From assembly GCA_021781655.1 (NCBI GenBank), contig JAJXWJ010000016.1, positions 1 through 53,974 on the forward strand: a stretch of DNA of 53,974 bases. The letters are read 5' to 3'. This stretch comes from Bacillota bacterium. GTDB taxonomy: Bacteria > Bacillota > Clostridia > Clostridiales > Clostridiaceae. The first letter of the stretch is position 1; each line of letters opens with the position of its first letter. The translations under genes were made by a program, and so were the position numbers. Positions 7,290-16,309 of this stretch are shown one piece after another. The notes beneath the pieces were generated by a model, which saw nothing but the letters and a program-made list of their open reading frames with translations, ran no database searches and was not told the DNA's origin.

Positions 7290-8669
7290 ATGAATAATAA
7301 AAAAATATTAGCTTTTATAGCTATAGTAATTGGTTTTTTTATGACAATGTTAGATACAACAATCGTTAATATTGCCCTTCCTAAAATAACAGAGTATTAT
7401 AATGCAAATATTGAGGCTATTACATGGGTATCAAATGGTTTTAATATAGCTCTTGCAGTAATAATTCTTACAGCATCTAAACTTGGAGATCAGTTTGGTC
7501 GTAAAAAGCTATTTCTTTTTGGATTATTTTTATTTACCCTTACATCATTTTTGGAGGGGTTTTCTAATTCCTTAGTAATGCTTGTAACCTTAAGGGTAAT
7601 ACAAGGTTTATCGGCTGGTATAATGGTACCTTTGACTATTCCATTATCAGTGGATATCTTTTCAGAAGAAAGGTTTGGTGCTATCGTTGGTATATGGGGA
7701 GCTGTTGGAGGCTTTGCTTCAGCTTGTGGACCAGGCCTTGGAGGGCTATTAACAAACGCATTTAGTTGGCAGGCAGTTTTCTTTGTAAACGTGCCTTTTG
7801 GTGTTGTCTCATTTATATTATCTATAGCGTTTTTAAAGGAATCCTTTGATGAAACTGCAACTAAATCCATAGATTTTTTAGGTATAATTACAATTAGTAT
7901 TTCAATGTTAACCCTAATTCTTGGATTAATAGATGCTCCTAATGAAGGCTGGAACTCAAGGAATATTTTAGCTTTATTCACCGTAGCAGTTATTTCACTT
8001 ATTATATTTGTAATTATTGAGTTAAAGGTAAAGGAACCAATGTTACCAATGCAGCTATTAAAATCGAAATATTTTACTGGCGCTTCTATAACTATGATTT
8101 TTATAACAGCTGGAATGATGGCAGGTTCTTTCTTAATTTCCTTCTTTCTAACAAATATTATGAAATTATCAGTTCTAGATTCAGGATTAACAATCATTGC
8201 TATGCCTATTGCAATGATTGTATTATCCCTTATTGCTGGACCTATATCTCATAAGCTTGGGGCTCGTCCGTTTGCAATTTTAGGCATAATACTTGTATCG
8301 CTTTCAGTATATTTATTTGGAACCTTGAATGTTGATTCATCTCGTTTTGATGTAATGTGGAGACTTGTGATTTGTGGAGCTGGAATTGGAATGAGCATAT
8401 CACCTTTGATGGCATCTGCAATTAAAAATGCTCCAAGAGATAAGGTGGGCATTGCATCTGGCATAGCAAATGTTTCACGTACCATTGGCATGGTGCTTGG
8501 TGTTGCGATAATAGCAACTTTGTTAAGCAATAATATGCGTATTTCAGGACTTAGGAATTATGTAAGTTATGATAATACCTTTAAAAGCTTTAGCCTTATA
8601 TTAATATTTGGAGTAATATTTGCAATTTTTGGTGACAAATCTTATAAGAATAAAGATATTCGAATGTAA
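7290..8669 (+). CDS. MFS drug efflux transporter, DHA2 (EmrB/QacA) family
   Basis: Inner-membrane proton-driven multidrug exporter, 459 residues, hydrophobic throughout. Family signatures are visible: motif D1 (LDTTIVNIALP, residues 22-32), motif A (KLGDQFGRKK after TM2) and motif C (GPGLGG in TM5). DHA2 pumps have 14 transmembrane segments; the C-terminus here is slightly shorter than EmrB. AGGAGAAAATGAAGA precedes the ATG. It lies 130 bases after the MarR gene and behind a perfect palindrome matching the MarR operator. Substrates are unknown; lipophilic or cationic drugs are the family norm. Confidence 0.92.
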   Translation: MNNKKILAFIAIVIGFFMTMLDTTIVNIALPKITEYYNANIEAITWVSNGFNIALAVIILTASKLGDQFGRKKLFLFGLFLFTLTSFLEGFSNSLVMLVTLRVIQGLSAGIMVPLTIPLSVDIFSEERFGAIVGIWGAVGGFASACGPGLGGLLTNAFSWQAVFFVNVPFGVVSFILSIAFLKESFDETATKSIDFLGIITISISMLTLILGLIDAPNEGWNSRNILALFTVAVISLIIFVIIELKVKEPMLPMQLLKSKYFTGASITMIFITAGMMAGSFLISFFLTNIMKLSVLDSGLTIIAMPIAMIVLSLIAGPISHKLGARPFAILGIILVSLSVYLFGTLNVDSSRFDVMWRLVICGAGIGMSISPLMASAIKNAPRDKVGIASGIANVSRTIGMVLGVAIIATLLSNNMRISGLRNYVSYDNTFKSFSLILIFGVIFAIFGDKSYKNKDIRM

Positions 8670-9030
8670 TTTAGAACTATTCTAGGTGTAGATAATGGAT
8701 GTTGCATAAAATTTTAAGATTACGAACTAAGAGGCTACTTAAAGTTCATTAGAAAGTGAACTGCAAGGAAATTAAATTGACAATTGATAATTTGTGAGAT
8801 TTTAAATTGCTGGTCTTGTGTTGTTGCCTGCCTAAATTCAGGAGCTAGAATCATTATGATAATATGTCAAAAGAGGTATCTTCAAAACAGGTTGGCTAAA
8901 GTACATCTATATAATTATTTCACTATAACTTGGAAAACAAAACTAACCTGTTAATTCTATATAAAAAACATTAGGTTTATCGTATAATATTTATATAAAG
9001 ACATACCAACTAGATAGGAAGTGAGTTATT
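8670..9030. other. Intergenic stretch upstream of exonuclease III
   Basis: No coding frame supported. AACAGGTTGG (8886-8895) and CTAACCTGTT (8943-8952) form a widely spaced inverted repeat with 9 of 10 matches. TATAAT at 8983-8988 is the likely -10 of the exonuclease gene, without a good -35. Confidence 0.5.
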
Positions 9031-9792
9031 TTGAAATTAATATCATGGAATGTAAATGGAATAAGGGCCTGCACACAAAAAGGCTTTTTAGACTTTTTTA
9101 AAGAAATAGATGCGGATATATTCTGTATACAGGAAAGCAAGCTTCAAGAAGGTCAAATTGATTTAGATACTAAGGGGTATAATCAATATTGGAATTATGC
9201 TGAGAAGAAAGGATATTCCGGAACAGCTATATTTTCAAAGAAAACTCCTTTATCGGTATCATTAGGGATAGGAATAGAAGAACATGATAATGAAGGGAGA
9301 GTTATTACACTAGAATTTGAAAATTTTTATATGGTTACAGTATACACACCTAATTCTCAAAATGAACTAGCACGTTTAGATTATCGTATGAAATGGGAAG
9401 TTGATTTTAAGAATTATTTGAAGAAATTAGAAGAGGTTAAACCAGTAATTGTTTGTGGTGATATGAATGTTGCTCACAAAGAGATTGATTTGAAAAATCC
9501 TAAAACAAATCGTAAAAATGCTGGTTTTACAGATGAGGAAAGAGAAAAATTTAGTGAACTCTTAAACGCAGGCTTTATAGATACATTTAGGTTCTTTTAT
9601 CCAGAAAAAACAGACATATATTCATGGTGGTCTTATAGATTTAGTGCAAGAGCTAAGAATGCAGGCTGGAGAATTGACTACTTTTTAGTTTCAGATAGTT
9701 TAAAAGATAAACTTATAGATGCTAAAATACATACAGAAATCATGGGTTCGGATCACTGCCCGGTAGAACTAGAGATAGATGGTATTAGTTAA
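9031..9792 (+). CDS. xth: Exodeoxyribonuclease III / AP endonuclease
   Basis: Mg-dependent DNA repair enzyme that incises abasic sites and degrades DNA 3' to 5'. The 253 residues are full length. Family motifs are present: WNVNGIRAC at the start, the metal-binding Glu in [19 protein letters not shown] with the catalytic Asp/Asn, WRIDYFLVS and the terminal [11 protein letters not shown] with the catalytic histidine. The start is TTG at 9031, which gives the family's usual MKLISWN N-terminus and has AGGAAGTGAG upstream. It is followed after 32 bases by the AlbA_2-domain ATPase gene, probably co-transcribed. Confidence 0.95.
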   Translation: MKLISWNVNGIRACTQKGFLDFFKEIDADIFCIQESKLQEGQIDLDTKGYNQYWNYAEKKGYSGTAIFSKKTPLSVSLGIGIEEHDNEGRVITLEFENFYMVTVYTPNSQNELARLDYRMKWEVDFKNYLKKLEEVKPVIVCGDMNVAHKEIDLKNPKTNRKNAGFTDEEREKFSELLNAGFIDTFRFFYPEKTDIYSWWSYRFSARAKNAGWRIDYFLVSDSLKDKLIDAKIHTEIMGSDHCPVELEIDGIS

Positions 9793-9824
9793 AATATAAT
9801 TATAATGATTTTGAGGTGCTTCTT

Positions 9825-11258
9825 ATGAGTATTTTAGAAGAAATAAAAAATGGTGAAAGCAGAATACTTGAATTTAAAGAAATTATGCCAGAAAGCTTAA
9901 AAATAATGAAAACTGCTGCAGCATTTTCTAATGGTGCAGGTGGAAAATTAATCATAGGAGTTAAAGACAAAACCTCTGAAATAGTAGGTATATCAAAAAA
10001 TGATGTGGTGGAATTACCAGATAAAATTACAAATATAATTTTTGATGGATGTTTTCCAAACATTATTCCTGAGATATATTCAGAGAATGTTGATGGAAAA
10101 AATATTTTAGTTATTGAATTCTATCCGGGAAATCTTAAACCTTACTATATTAAATCATATGGTAAAGTGAAAGGTAGCTACATAAGAGTTGGAGCAACAA
10201 ATAAACCTGCAGATATTGAGATGATTAATGAATTAGAAAGACAGAGAAGAAATATATCATACGATGAAGAAATTTTATATAACATTGAAAATTTAAACTT
10301 AGGAAATGTAAGAAATAGTTTATCAAATAAAATTGGTAGAAGTATAGAACAAAATGAATTGCTAACATTAAAATTGTTAAAAGAAGAAAATGGGAAAATG
10401 TATCCAACAAGAGGATTCATGCTTTTATTAGGAAACAATATTGACTTTGAATTTGCTAGGATAAAGTGCGCAAGATTTAAGGGTGATGATGTTGAAGAAT
10501 TTATTGATCAAAAAGTTTTTAGTGGGATATTATATGAGCAGGTAGATAATGCAATAAATTTTGCAAAAACACATATTTCAAAAAGTGGAGTAATAAAAGA
10601 TATAAAAAGAGAAGATAATTATGCAATTCCTATTCTAGCTATAAGAGAAGCTATAATTAATGCAGTAGTTCATAGAGATTATAGTATTACTGGTTCTGAT
10701 ATAAAATTTGCTATATTTGATAATCGTGTAGAAATAACATCTCCAGGGGTTTTACCAAAAACTTTAAGCATAAACGATATTAAGTCAGGTAAATCTGAAA
10801 TTAGGAATAAAGTTATTGCAAGAATATTTAGTGAGATTAATTATATAGAGCAATGGGGAACGGGAATTAGGAGAATAATAGCAGAATGTAAAAAAAACAG
10901 TTTGATTGAACCTATATTTGAAGAATCTGGTTTGTTTTTTAAGGTTACTATTTTTAACTTGTCAGATAATAATAAAACGCCGATAAATGACGATAAAATG
11001 CCGATAAGTGACGATAAAACGCCGATAAGTGACGATAAAACAGGAACACATAAGAAAATTAATGAATTTTCAGTGGATGAAAAAAAAGTTATTACATACT
11101 TAAAAGATAATGAATATATTACTAATTCTATTGCTAGAGAGTTAATCGGTAAAAAAGATACTGCAACAAAAAATCTTTTGAATAAACTAGTGAAGAAGGA
11201 GATAATAATTGCTATTGGGGAAAGAAAAAATAGAATTTATAAAATGAACGGAAAATAA
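9825..11258 (+). CDS. AlbA_2 / RecG-like putative DNA-binding ATPase-fold regulator
   Basis: Protein of 477 residues of the family annotated as divergent AAA-4, AlbA_2 or putative RecG-like transcriptional regulator. N-terminal AlbA_2 domain (residues about 1-120: ESRILEFKEIMPES, SNGAGGKLIIGV, YIRVGATNKPA); central GHKL-like C-terminal RecG-type domain (AIREAIINAVVHRDY, FDNRVEITSPG, EQWGTGIRRI); then a low-complexity linker of three 7-residue repeats (KTPISDD); then a winged helix. The start is ATG 9825 with GAGGTG six bases before. It is probably a DNA-binding regulator; no substrate or target is known. A terminator follows. Confidence 0.85.
   Translation: MSILEEIKNGESRILEFKEIMPESLKIMKTAAAFSNGAGGKLIIGVKDKTSEIVGISKNDVVELPDKITNIIFDGCFPNIIPEIYSENVDGKNILVIEFYPGNLKPYYIKSYGKVKGSYIRVGATNKPADIEMINELERQRRNISYDEEILYNIENLNLGNVRNSLSNKIGRSIEQNELLTLKLLKEENGKMYPTRGFMLLLGNNIDFEFARIKCARFKGDDVEEFIDQKVFSGILYEQVDNAINFAKTHISKSGVIKDIKREDNYAIPILAIREAIINAVVHRDYSITGSDIKFAIFDNRVEITSPGVLPKTLSINDIKSGKSEIRNKVIARIFSEINYIEQWGTGIRRIIAECKKNSLIEPIFEESGLFFKVTIFNLSDNNKTPINDDKMPISDDKTPISDDKTGTHKKINEFSVDEKKVITYLKDNEYITNSIARELIGKKDTATKNLLNKLVKKEIIIAIGERKNRIYKMNGK
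10972..11034 (+). repeat. Three in-frame 21-base tandem repeats inside the AlbA_2 gene
   Basis: Three consecutive 21-base units with single-base differences, each coding the 7-residue unit DKTPISD (one copy with M, one with N). A partial fourth begins at 11035. They lengthen a flexible linker between the RecG-like domain and the winged helix. Confidence 0.85.
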
Positions 11259-11289
11259 GGAATTGTTGAATAAGGTATATTCTTTTGAA

Positions 11290-11332
11290 AGTCAGCTTGT
11301 AAAAATATAATGTCTAGCTGACTAATTTTTAT
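11290..11332 (+). terminator. Terminator after the AlbA_2 gene
   Basis: Perfect arms AGTCAGCT and AGCTGACT with an 18-base loop, followed by AATTTTTAT. It ends the presumed xth-AlbA_2 transcript. Confidence 0.65.
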
Positions 11333-11406
11333 ATTTTAGCTTAAAATATGATAAAATTAAGTAATATATAACTTGAGGTGGATTATGAAGGGAGTTATTT
11401 TAGTAA

Positions 11407-12003
11407 ATGATTATTGTTATTTTATCAATTATAATATCTTTTATGTGTGGTTCAATTCCTACAGGATATTTGCTTATTAAAAAGTTGTATGGAATTGATA
11501 TAAGAACTAAAGGCAGCGGCAATATAGGTTCAACAAATGCTAAAAGGATTGAAGGAAGTAAAATATCTGCTATTGTTATGATACTGGACATGCTAAAGGG
11601 ACTATTCCCAGTATTTTTAGGTATGTGTCTGGCAAAGATTACTGAATTGCCATTATCAACGAATGCATATCTTTCTATTATAGCTATGGCCGTAATTTTG
11701 GGACATGATTATACCCCATTCCTTGCGTTTAAAGGAGGAAAAGGTGTAAATACAACTGCTGGTGCATTTTTATTAATTGCTCCAATTCCAACATTAGTTT
11801 CATGTGCAGTTTATATTTCACTTCGATTTTTTACAGGAATAGTTTCAATAAAATCCATGGCAGTGGGTTTAACAATATCTATTATGTGTATCATACTAAA
11901 ATCACCTTTTTCAATTACAATAACCAGTACAGCTGCTTGCATTTTAATGCTCTTTAAGCATAAAGACAATATAGTGAGACTTATACATAATGAAGAAAAA
12001 TAA
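11407..12003 (+). CDS. plsY: Acyl-phosphate:glycerol-3-phosphate acyltransferase
   Basis: Integral membrane enzyme that transfers an acyl group from acyl-phosphate to glycerol 3-phosphate, the first step of phospholipid synthesis. The 198 residues match PlsY: GSIPTGYL, GSGNIGSTNAKR and GHDYTPFLAFKGGKGV are its three conserved cytoplasmic motifs, separated by five hydrophobic segments. The ATG at 11407 is the earliest possible start, because a stop codon precedes it; GAAGGGAG lies a long 13 bases upstream. A better-placed GAGGTG-ATG at 11385 is in another frame and gives only a short peptide. Monocistronic. Confidence 0.92.
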   Translation: MIIVILSIIISFMCGSIPTGYLLIKKLYGIDIRTKGSGNIGSTNAKRIEGSKISAIVMILDMLKGLFPVFLGMCLAKITELPLSTNAYLSIIAMAVILGHDYTPFLAFKGGKGVNTTAGAFLLIAPIPTLVSCAVYISLRFFTGIVSIKSMAVGLTISIMCIILKSPFSITITSTAACILMLFKHKDNIVRLIHNEEK

Positions 12004-12063
12004 AAAAATGATTAAGTATAATTTGCCAGATAGAATTTAACTGAAAAGGATGAGTAGTAAATT

Positions 12064-12534
12064 ATGATAATAAGAGAAATAGAGGAAAAAGATAATGAAC
12101 AAGTAGAAGCATTGATACGAAATTGCTTGATAGAATTTGGAGCAAATAAGCCAGGATGTGCATGGGCTGATCCTAATTTAGGGCGTTTTTATCAGTTATA
12201 TCAAGGTGAAAAGGTTAAATATTGGGTTGCTGAGGAAAAGGGAAAAATTTTAGCTGGATGCGGAATCGGTCCGCTTGAAAAAGCAGAAAACGTATGTGAG
12301 CTGCAAAAGATGTATTCTTATTCTGAAGTAAGAGGTACGGGGATTGCAAAGAAGATGCTTGAGATTGCTTTGGAGTTTGCAAAAAAACATTATGAAAAAT
12401 GCTATTTAGAAACCTTCAGCAATATGACTGCTGCAAATAAATTTTATAAAAAACACGGCTTTACTCAATTAGAAAAGGCATTAGTTGAAACAGAACATTA
12501 TGCCTGTGATGTGTGGTATGAAAAAAAATTATAG
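12064..12534 (+). CDS. GNAT family N-acetyltransferase
   Basis: Cytosolic acetyl-CoA-dependent acetyltransferase of 156 residues. The fold is readable: beta1 IIREIEEKDN, beta4 VCELQKMYSYSEVRGTGIAKKML with the acetyl-CoA pyrophosphate loop (V-RGTGIA), and the C-terminal YLETFSNMTAANKFYKKHGF. The acceptor is unknown. AAGGATGAG lies upstream. It starts 60 bases after plsY and could be co-transcribed with it. A long hairpin ends the unit. Confidence 0.88.
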   Translation: MIIREIEEKDNEQVEALIRNCLIEFGANKPGCAWADPNLGRFYQLYQGEKVKYWVAEEKGKILAGCGIGPLEKAENVCELQKMYSYSEVRGTGIAKKMLEIALEFAKKHYEKCYLETFSNMTAANKFYKKHGFTQLEKALVETEHYACDVWYEKKL

Positions 12535-12549
12535 TAGTAACCCTTGTGT

Positions 12550-12600
12550 AAAATGGTCAATGGATGTAGTATAACTACACTGTCTATTGACCATTTTGGT
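12550..12600. terminator. Strong hairpin terminator after the GNAT gene
   Basis: Perfect 12-base arms AAAATGGTCAAT (12550-12561) and ATTGACCATTTT (12586-12597), with a further 6-bp TGTAGT/ACTACA stem inside. The symmetry would let it act in both directions. Confidence 0.75.
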
Positions 12601-12629
12601 TTATTATAAAACAATAACGGAGGAATAAA

Positions 12630-12722
12630 ATGAATGATAAGTTTTTTAATTTACCTATAGAGAAGCAAAAACAGAGTATTAACGTTGCATTAATTGATGT
12701 TTTTATGTTACCATGCCGGTAA
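12630..12722 (+). pseudogene. TetR regulator remnant, first 30 codons
   Basis: A strong GGAGG precedes an ATG opening a 30-codon frame (MNDKFFNLPIEKQKQ..., INVALIDVF). It reads like the first helix of a TetR/AcrR DNA-binding domain and then stops at 12722, before the helix-turn-helix. It resembles the N-terminus of the intact TetR at 37710. The rest has been deleted, and the fragment runs 15 bases into the end of the convergent DsrE-like gene. Confidence 0.6.
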
Positions 12723-13061
12723 ATATATATATCCATCACCTTGTCTATTTATAAGCTCTAAAGCACCAGTTGGTACAATATCAACAAAAGACATAATATT
12801 TTTTGTGTTTACATTTTGTTCTTTTAGGGAATGATTACATGCAACAAATTTAACGCCTTTTGTAATTAAATTTTTCATTGTTCTAATATCTGAAGCCAAA
12901 ACTTCATTGCAATCAAATCTTTTAACAGCTTCAGAAGTTGCTAAAACCTCAATGTAACATTTTTCAATGTTTTTAGAATCAAACAATAAATTAGTGTCAT
13001 TAAGCATTAATTTCCATTTTTCAAAGTTATCAATATGAAATATAACCTTACTTTCTAGCAT
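12708..13061 (-). CDS. DsrE family protein
   Basis: Small cytosolic protein of 117 residues with the DsrE/DsrF-like fold: MLESKVIFHIDNFEKWKLML, IEVLATSEAVKRF, GVKFVACNHSLKEQN with a conserved-position cysteine, and a C-terminal VDIVPTGALELINRQ. Family members take part in sulfur trafficking or are uncharacterised; a single cysteine (VACNH) stands where sulfur carriers have theirs. I start at the ATG at 13061, with AAAGGGG nine bases before. The gene is convergent with, and overlaps, the TetR stub, which suggests the stub's downstream part was lost right up to this gene. Confidence 0.8.
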   Translation of the reverse strand: MLESKVIFHIDNFEKWKLMLNDTNLLFDSKNIEKCYIEVLATSEAVKRFDCNEVLASDIRTMKNLITKGVKFVACNHSLKEQNVNTKNIMSFVDIVPTGALELINRQGDGYIYLPAW

Positions 13062-13443
13062 CGTAACCGCCCCTTTCATAAATATAATAATATTTTTGAT
13101 AGATTACTCAAAATTAAATTTATTCAAATTTGCAATATCTATATCGATAGTTTAATTATATAACGAAATCAACAAAAAATCTAGCGCTATATTAAAATAT
13201 TATCAAATATTTGCTGAAAAATTTGATATATGAAAACAAATATGTTTTAAATGTATTAAATTATTAAAACTTTACACAGTAGAAGTACAATATATCCATC
13301 CAAAGGTTCGTTGAAACTATTCAGAACTTTTATTTTAATTAGCTATATAATATTAATGTTAAATTCTTGTAAACAAATAATTTAAATTTATTTAAATTAT
13401 TTACAATTAAAACGTAATATTATAAAGAAAAGAGGTAATTTTT
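13062..13443. other. Divergent intergenic region, about 380 bases
   Basis: Very AT-rich; it carries the promoters of the DsrE gene (leftward) and the methyltransferase stub (rightward). I see no reliable -35/-10 pair, palindrome or hidden gene. Confidence 0.5.
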
Positions 13444-13728
13444 ATGAATCATTTAATTAAACAGGTTCAGCTGTACAAATTTTTAGACTATTGTAATGAA
13501 ATTGAATTAGAGAAAAACATTCTAGATTGTGGAGCAGGAGGAGCCAATCCGCCATTGTCAATTTTTTTAGGGGCAGGATACAAAACCTATGGAATTGAAA
13601 TTAGTGAGTCACAAATTAAAAAAGCTAAAAGTTTTTCTGATAAGCATATGCTTGAGCTTAACATTTCAAAAGGCGATATGAGAAAATTACCCTTTCAAGA
13701 TAAATCAATAAGTTATATATATTCCTAG
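13444..13728 (+). pseudogene. Class I SAM-dependent methyltransferase, N-terminal half only
   Basis: 94 codons covering the start of a Rossmann-type methyltransferase: motif I ILDCGAGGANPPLS, motif II YGIEISESQI and KGDMRKLPFQDKSISYIYS. It stops at 13728, exactly where the fourth strand should continue. The SAM-binding half is present but the substrate half is missing. The ribosome binding site (AAGAGGTAATTTTT-ATG) is intact. Downstream, 13762-13893 is open in one frame (for example NSDIIVIVNAIVGDVLKNG) and may be a piece of another lost gene that I cannot name. Confidence 0.75.
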
Positions 13729-13928
13729 TTAAGAAGGGATAACCTAATGTAGAGAGTGTAAAATGTTTGCTATGCACCATGTAAAGTAAAAACATTTTCC
13801 GAAAATGATATTTTTCAGAATTCTGATATTATAGTAATAGTTAATGCAATAGTTGGAGATGTTCTTAAAAATGGATTTGTTTTAATGGGATGAAAATTGA
13901 ACTTAAATATAAAGGGGAAATATATGAT

Positions 13929-14696
13929 ATGTTTGATGTTATTGGATTAGATTTAGATGGAACGCTACTAAAAAATAATAAGACAGTCTCAGATAAAACT
14001 TTAAATACTTTGATAAAATTTGAGAAGTTAGGCAAGCAGATTGTTATTGTAACGGCAAGGCCACCAAGATTAGAGCCAATAAAGCTTCCAGAGGAATTAC
14101 AGCGGGAATTTATGATATATTACAATGGAGCGGAAATCTATCATAATAAAGAAAAGATATTTTGTAAATGTTTATCTTTAGAATCAGCTGACTACATAAA
14201 AAATTTGATAATGGGAGAGTTTGAAAAATGTAAAATAGGTTTTGAAATTAACAATGAATTGTATACTAATTTTAAAGATGATAATGTTTTTGGTACTAAT
14301 AAGTTCATTACTATAGATTTGAAAAGTTTTAAATTACTGTCGCCTACTAAAATATTAATTGATATGAGAAGTATTGATGATGTAGATGCATTTAAACTAA
14401 AATTACCTCAGGATTGCAATATAATAGTAACTGATAACGGAAAATTAGGACAGATTATGGCTAAAGGTGTTAATAAACTAAACGGATTAAGGTGTATCCT
14501 CGATAAACTTGGTGCAAGCCTTGAAAGAGTTGTTTTTTTTGGTGATGACATAAATGATATTGAGTTGTTAAAAGCTTGTGGTACAGGAGTAGCCATGGGA
14601 AATGCAGTAGATGAAGTGAAAAGTATTGCAGATTTTGTTACTACTTCTAATGATGAAGATGGAATTGCTGTTTTCCTAAATAAAGTTAATAAATAA
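13929..14696 (+). CDS. Cof-type HAD-IIB phosphatase
   Basis: Cytosolic Mg-dependent haloacid-dehalogenase phosphatase of 255 residues, acting on a phosphorylated sugar or nucleotide by family precedent. Motif I is DLDGTL (residues 7-12), motif II lies in VTARP, the motif III lysine near GKLGQIMAKGVNK, and motif IV is GDDINDIELL. The C2B cap lies between motifs II and III. The frame is open from an ATG at 13890, but I prefer ATG 13929 (MFDVIGLDLDG), which has GGGG upstream and fits the family length. It stands alone. Confidence 0.9.
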   Translation: MFDVIGLDLDGTLLKNNKTVSDKTLNTLIKFEKLGKQIVIVTARPPRLEPIKLPEELQREFMIYYNGAEIYHNKEKIFCKCLSLESADYIKNLIMGEFEKCKIGFEINNELYTNFKDDNVFGTNKFITIDLKSFKLLSPTKILIDMRSIDDVDAFKLKLPQDCNIIVTDNGKLGQIMAKGVNKLNGLRCILDKLGASLERVVFFGDDINDIELLKACGTGVAMGNAVDEVKSIADFVTTSNDEDGIAVFLNKVNK

Positions 14697-14853
14697 AGTA
14701 GTATATAATGGCTCTAGGTAAAAAGTATTATTAGGTCAATATGCTTTGAATTTTAAAGCAGTAAATATATAATACTCAAACTTCGCAGGATAAAATCAGT
14801 TGCAAATCCTTATATATTAAAGGTTATGTGACTTAAAATAGCAGTAAAATTGT

Positions 14854-14879
14854 AAATTTCACATGGATTGCTGAAATTT
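14854..14879 (-). terminator. Hairpin at the end of gatB
   Basis: Arms AAATTTCA and TGAAATTT with a 10-base loop overlap the gatB stop codon. On the minus strand the stem is followed by ACAATTTTA, a weak T-rich tail. Confidence 0.45.
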
Positions 14880-16296
14880 AAAATTTTCCTATTTCTTTCA
14901 TAATCAATTTATTAACAATTTGAGGATTAGCTTTTCCTTTAGTTTCTTTCATGATAACTCCTACAAGGTAGCCAACAACCTGAGTTTTACCTTTTTTATA
15001 GTCGTCAATAGACTTAGTATTACAAACCAAAACTTTCTTCACTAATTCCAATATAGTCTTTTCATCGCTATTTTGGATTAAGCCTCTTTCTTCGATAATT
15101 GCTTTTGGCGATTTACCTTTCTTAAAAACATCTATGATGATATTTTTACCAATGGCATTAGAAATTGTACCCTCATTTATTAGCATTATCAGTTCAGCTA
15201 ATTGTTCTGGTTTAAAGTTTGCACCTTCATTTTCCTTCAGAAGGCTGGCGATATCACCCATAAGCCAATTTGCAGTAGCTTTAGCATCGCCGCATATTTC
15301 CGTTGTTTTCTCAAAAAAATCTGCAACTGCTATTGAAATGGTTAAAATTTCAGCATCATACTTTGAAAGGTTATACTGTTCTATAAATCTTTTTTTCTTT
15401 TCAGGTGGAAGCTCAGGTATAGTTTTTCGTATTTCTTCTATCCAATCATCATCTATATTTAAAGTTACAAGGTCTCCTTCTGGAAAGTATCTGTAGTCAT
15501 TAGCAAATTCTTTACTTCTCATAACTACAGTATTATTTTTTGTATCATCCCATCTTCGAGTTTCTTGATAAAGTTGTTTTCCTGCTGAAATTTCAGATAT
15601 ATGTCTTTTAATTTCAAAATTAATAGCTTTTTCTAATGCTTTAAAGGAGTTAACATTTTTAATTTCTGTTCTTACTCCGAATTCTTTAGAACCTTTTTCC
15701 ATTACAGAAATATTAGCATCACATCTTAAAGACCCTTCCTCCATTTTACAGTCTGAAATGGATAAAGAGGTAAGAATATTTTTTAAATTTTCAAGAAATA
15801 ATACTGCTTCTTTAGCACTTCTAAGGTCTGGTTTTGTTACTATTTCAATAAGTGGAACTCCGGATCTATTAAAATCTATTAAGGTTTCATGATCAGTATG
15901 CAAAAGCTTTGCGGCATCTTCTTCAATATGTATCCGTTCTATTCTTATTTTCTTTGAGTTTCCGTTGTCTATTTCTATATCTATAAAACCATCTCTGCAT
16001 ACAGGAAGCTCCTGTTGACTTATTTGATAATTTTTAGGGCAGTCAGGATAAAAAATAGTTTTCCTATCCAATCTCCCGTATCTGGTAATAGAACAGTTTA
16101 AAGCAAGTCCAGCTTTTATAGCATATTCTACAACTTTTCTATTAAGCTGTGGTAGTGCTCCTGGAAGTCCCATACAAACAGGGCAGATGTGAGTATTAGG
16201 TTTCCCTCCAAATTCTGATAAACAACCACAAAATATTTTAGTTTTTGTTGCAAGCTCACAGTGAACTTCTAAACCTATAACAACTTCATATTCCAT
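14878..16296 (-). CDS. gatB: Asp/Glu-tRNA amidotransferase subunit B
   Basis: tRNA-binding kinase-like subunit of GatCAB. It phosphorylates Glu-tRNA(Gln) or Asp-tRNA(Asn) and, with ammonia from GatA, makes Gln-tRNA(Gln) or Asn-tRNA(Asn). The 472 residues are full length: cradle domain start YEVVIGLEVHCELATKTK, zinc cysteines in FCGC and CPVCMGLPGALP, KNYQISQ and EEDAAKLLH, and the C-terminal YqeY-like tail ending LIMKEIGKF. AAGGAGGAAAGTTAA precedes the ATG. It is third in the leader-gatC-gatA-gatB unit, 13 bases after gatA. Confidence 0.96.
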   Translation of the reverse strand: MEYEVVIGLEVHCELATKTKIFCGCLSEFGGKPNTHICPVCMGLPGALPQLNRKVVEYAIKAGLALNCSITRYGRLDRKTIFYPDCPKNYQISQQELPVCRDGFIDIEIDNGNSKKIRIERIHIEEDAAKLLHTDHETLIDFNRSGVPLIEIVTKPDLRSAKEAVLFLENLKNILTSLSISDCKMEEGSLRCDANISVMEKGSKEFGVRTEIKNVNSFKALEKAINFEIKRHISEISAGKQLYQETRRWDDTKNNTVVMRSKEFANDYRYFPEGDLVTLNIDDDWIEEIRKTIPELPPEKKKRFIEQYNLSKYDAEILTISIAVADFFEKTTEICGDAKATANWLMGDIASLLKENEGANFKPEQLAELIMLINEGTISNAIGKNIIIDVFKKGKSPKAIIEERGLIQNSDEKTILELVKKVLVCNTKSIDDYKKGKTQVVGYLVGVIMKETKGKANPQIVNKLIMKEIGKF

Positions 16297-16309
16297 TTAA
16301 CTTTCCTCC

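Noticed and set aside
7490-8197. 235-codon frame antisense to the first efflux pump
   Set aside because: Lies wholly inside the MFS gene, whose motifs are unambiguous; low-complexity composition rich in Ile/Lys/Pro; no ribosome binding site.
10972-11034. Tandem repeats considered as a CRISPR array
   Set aside because: Units are adjacent without spacers and in frame inside a gene; they are a protein linker repeat.
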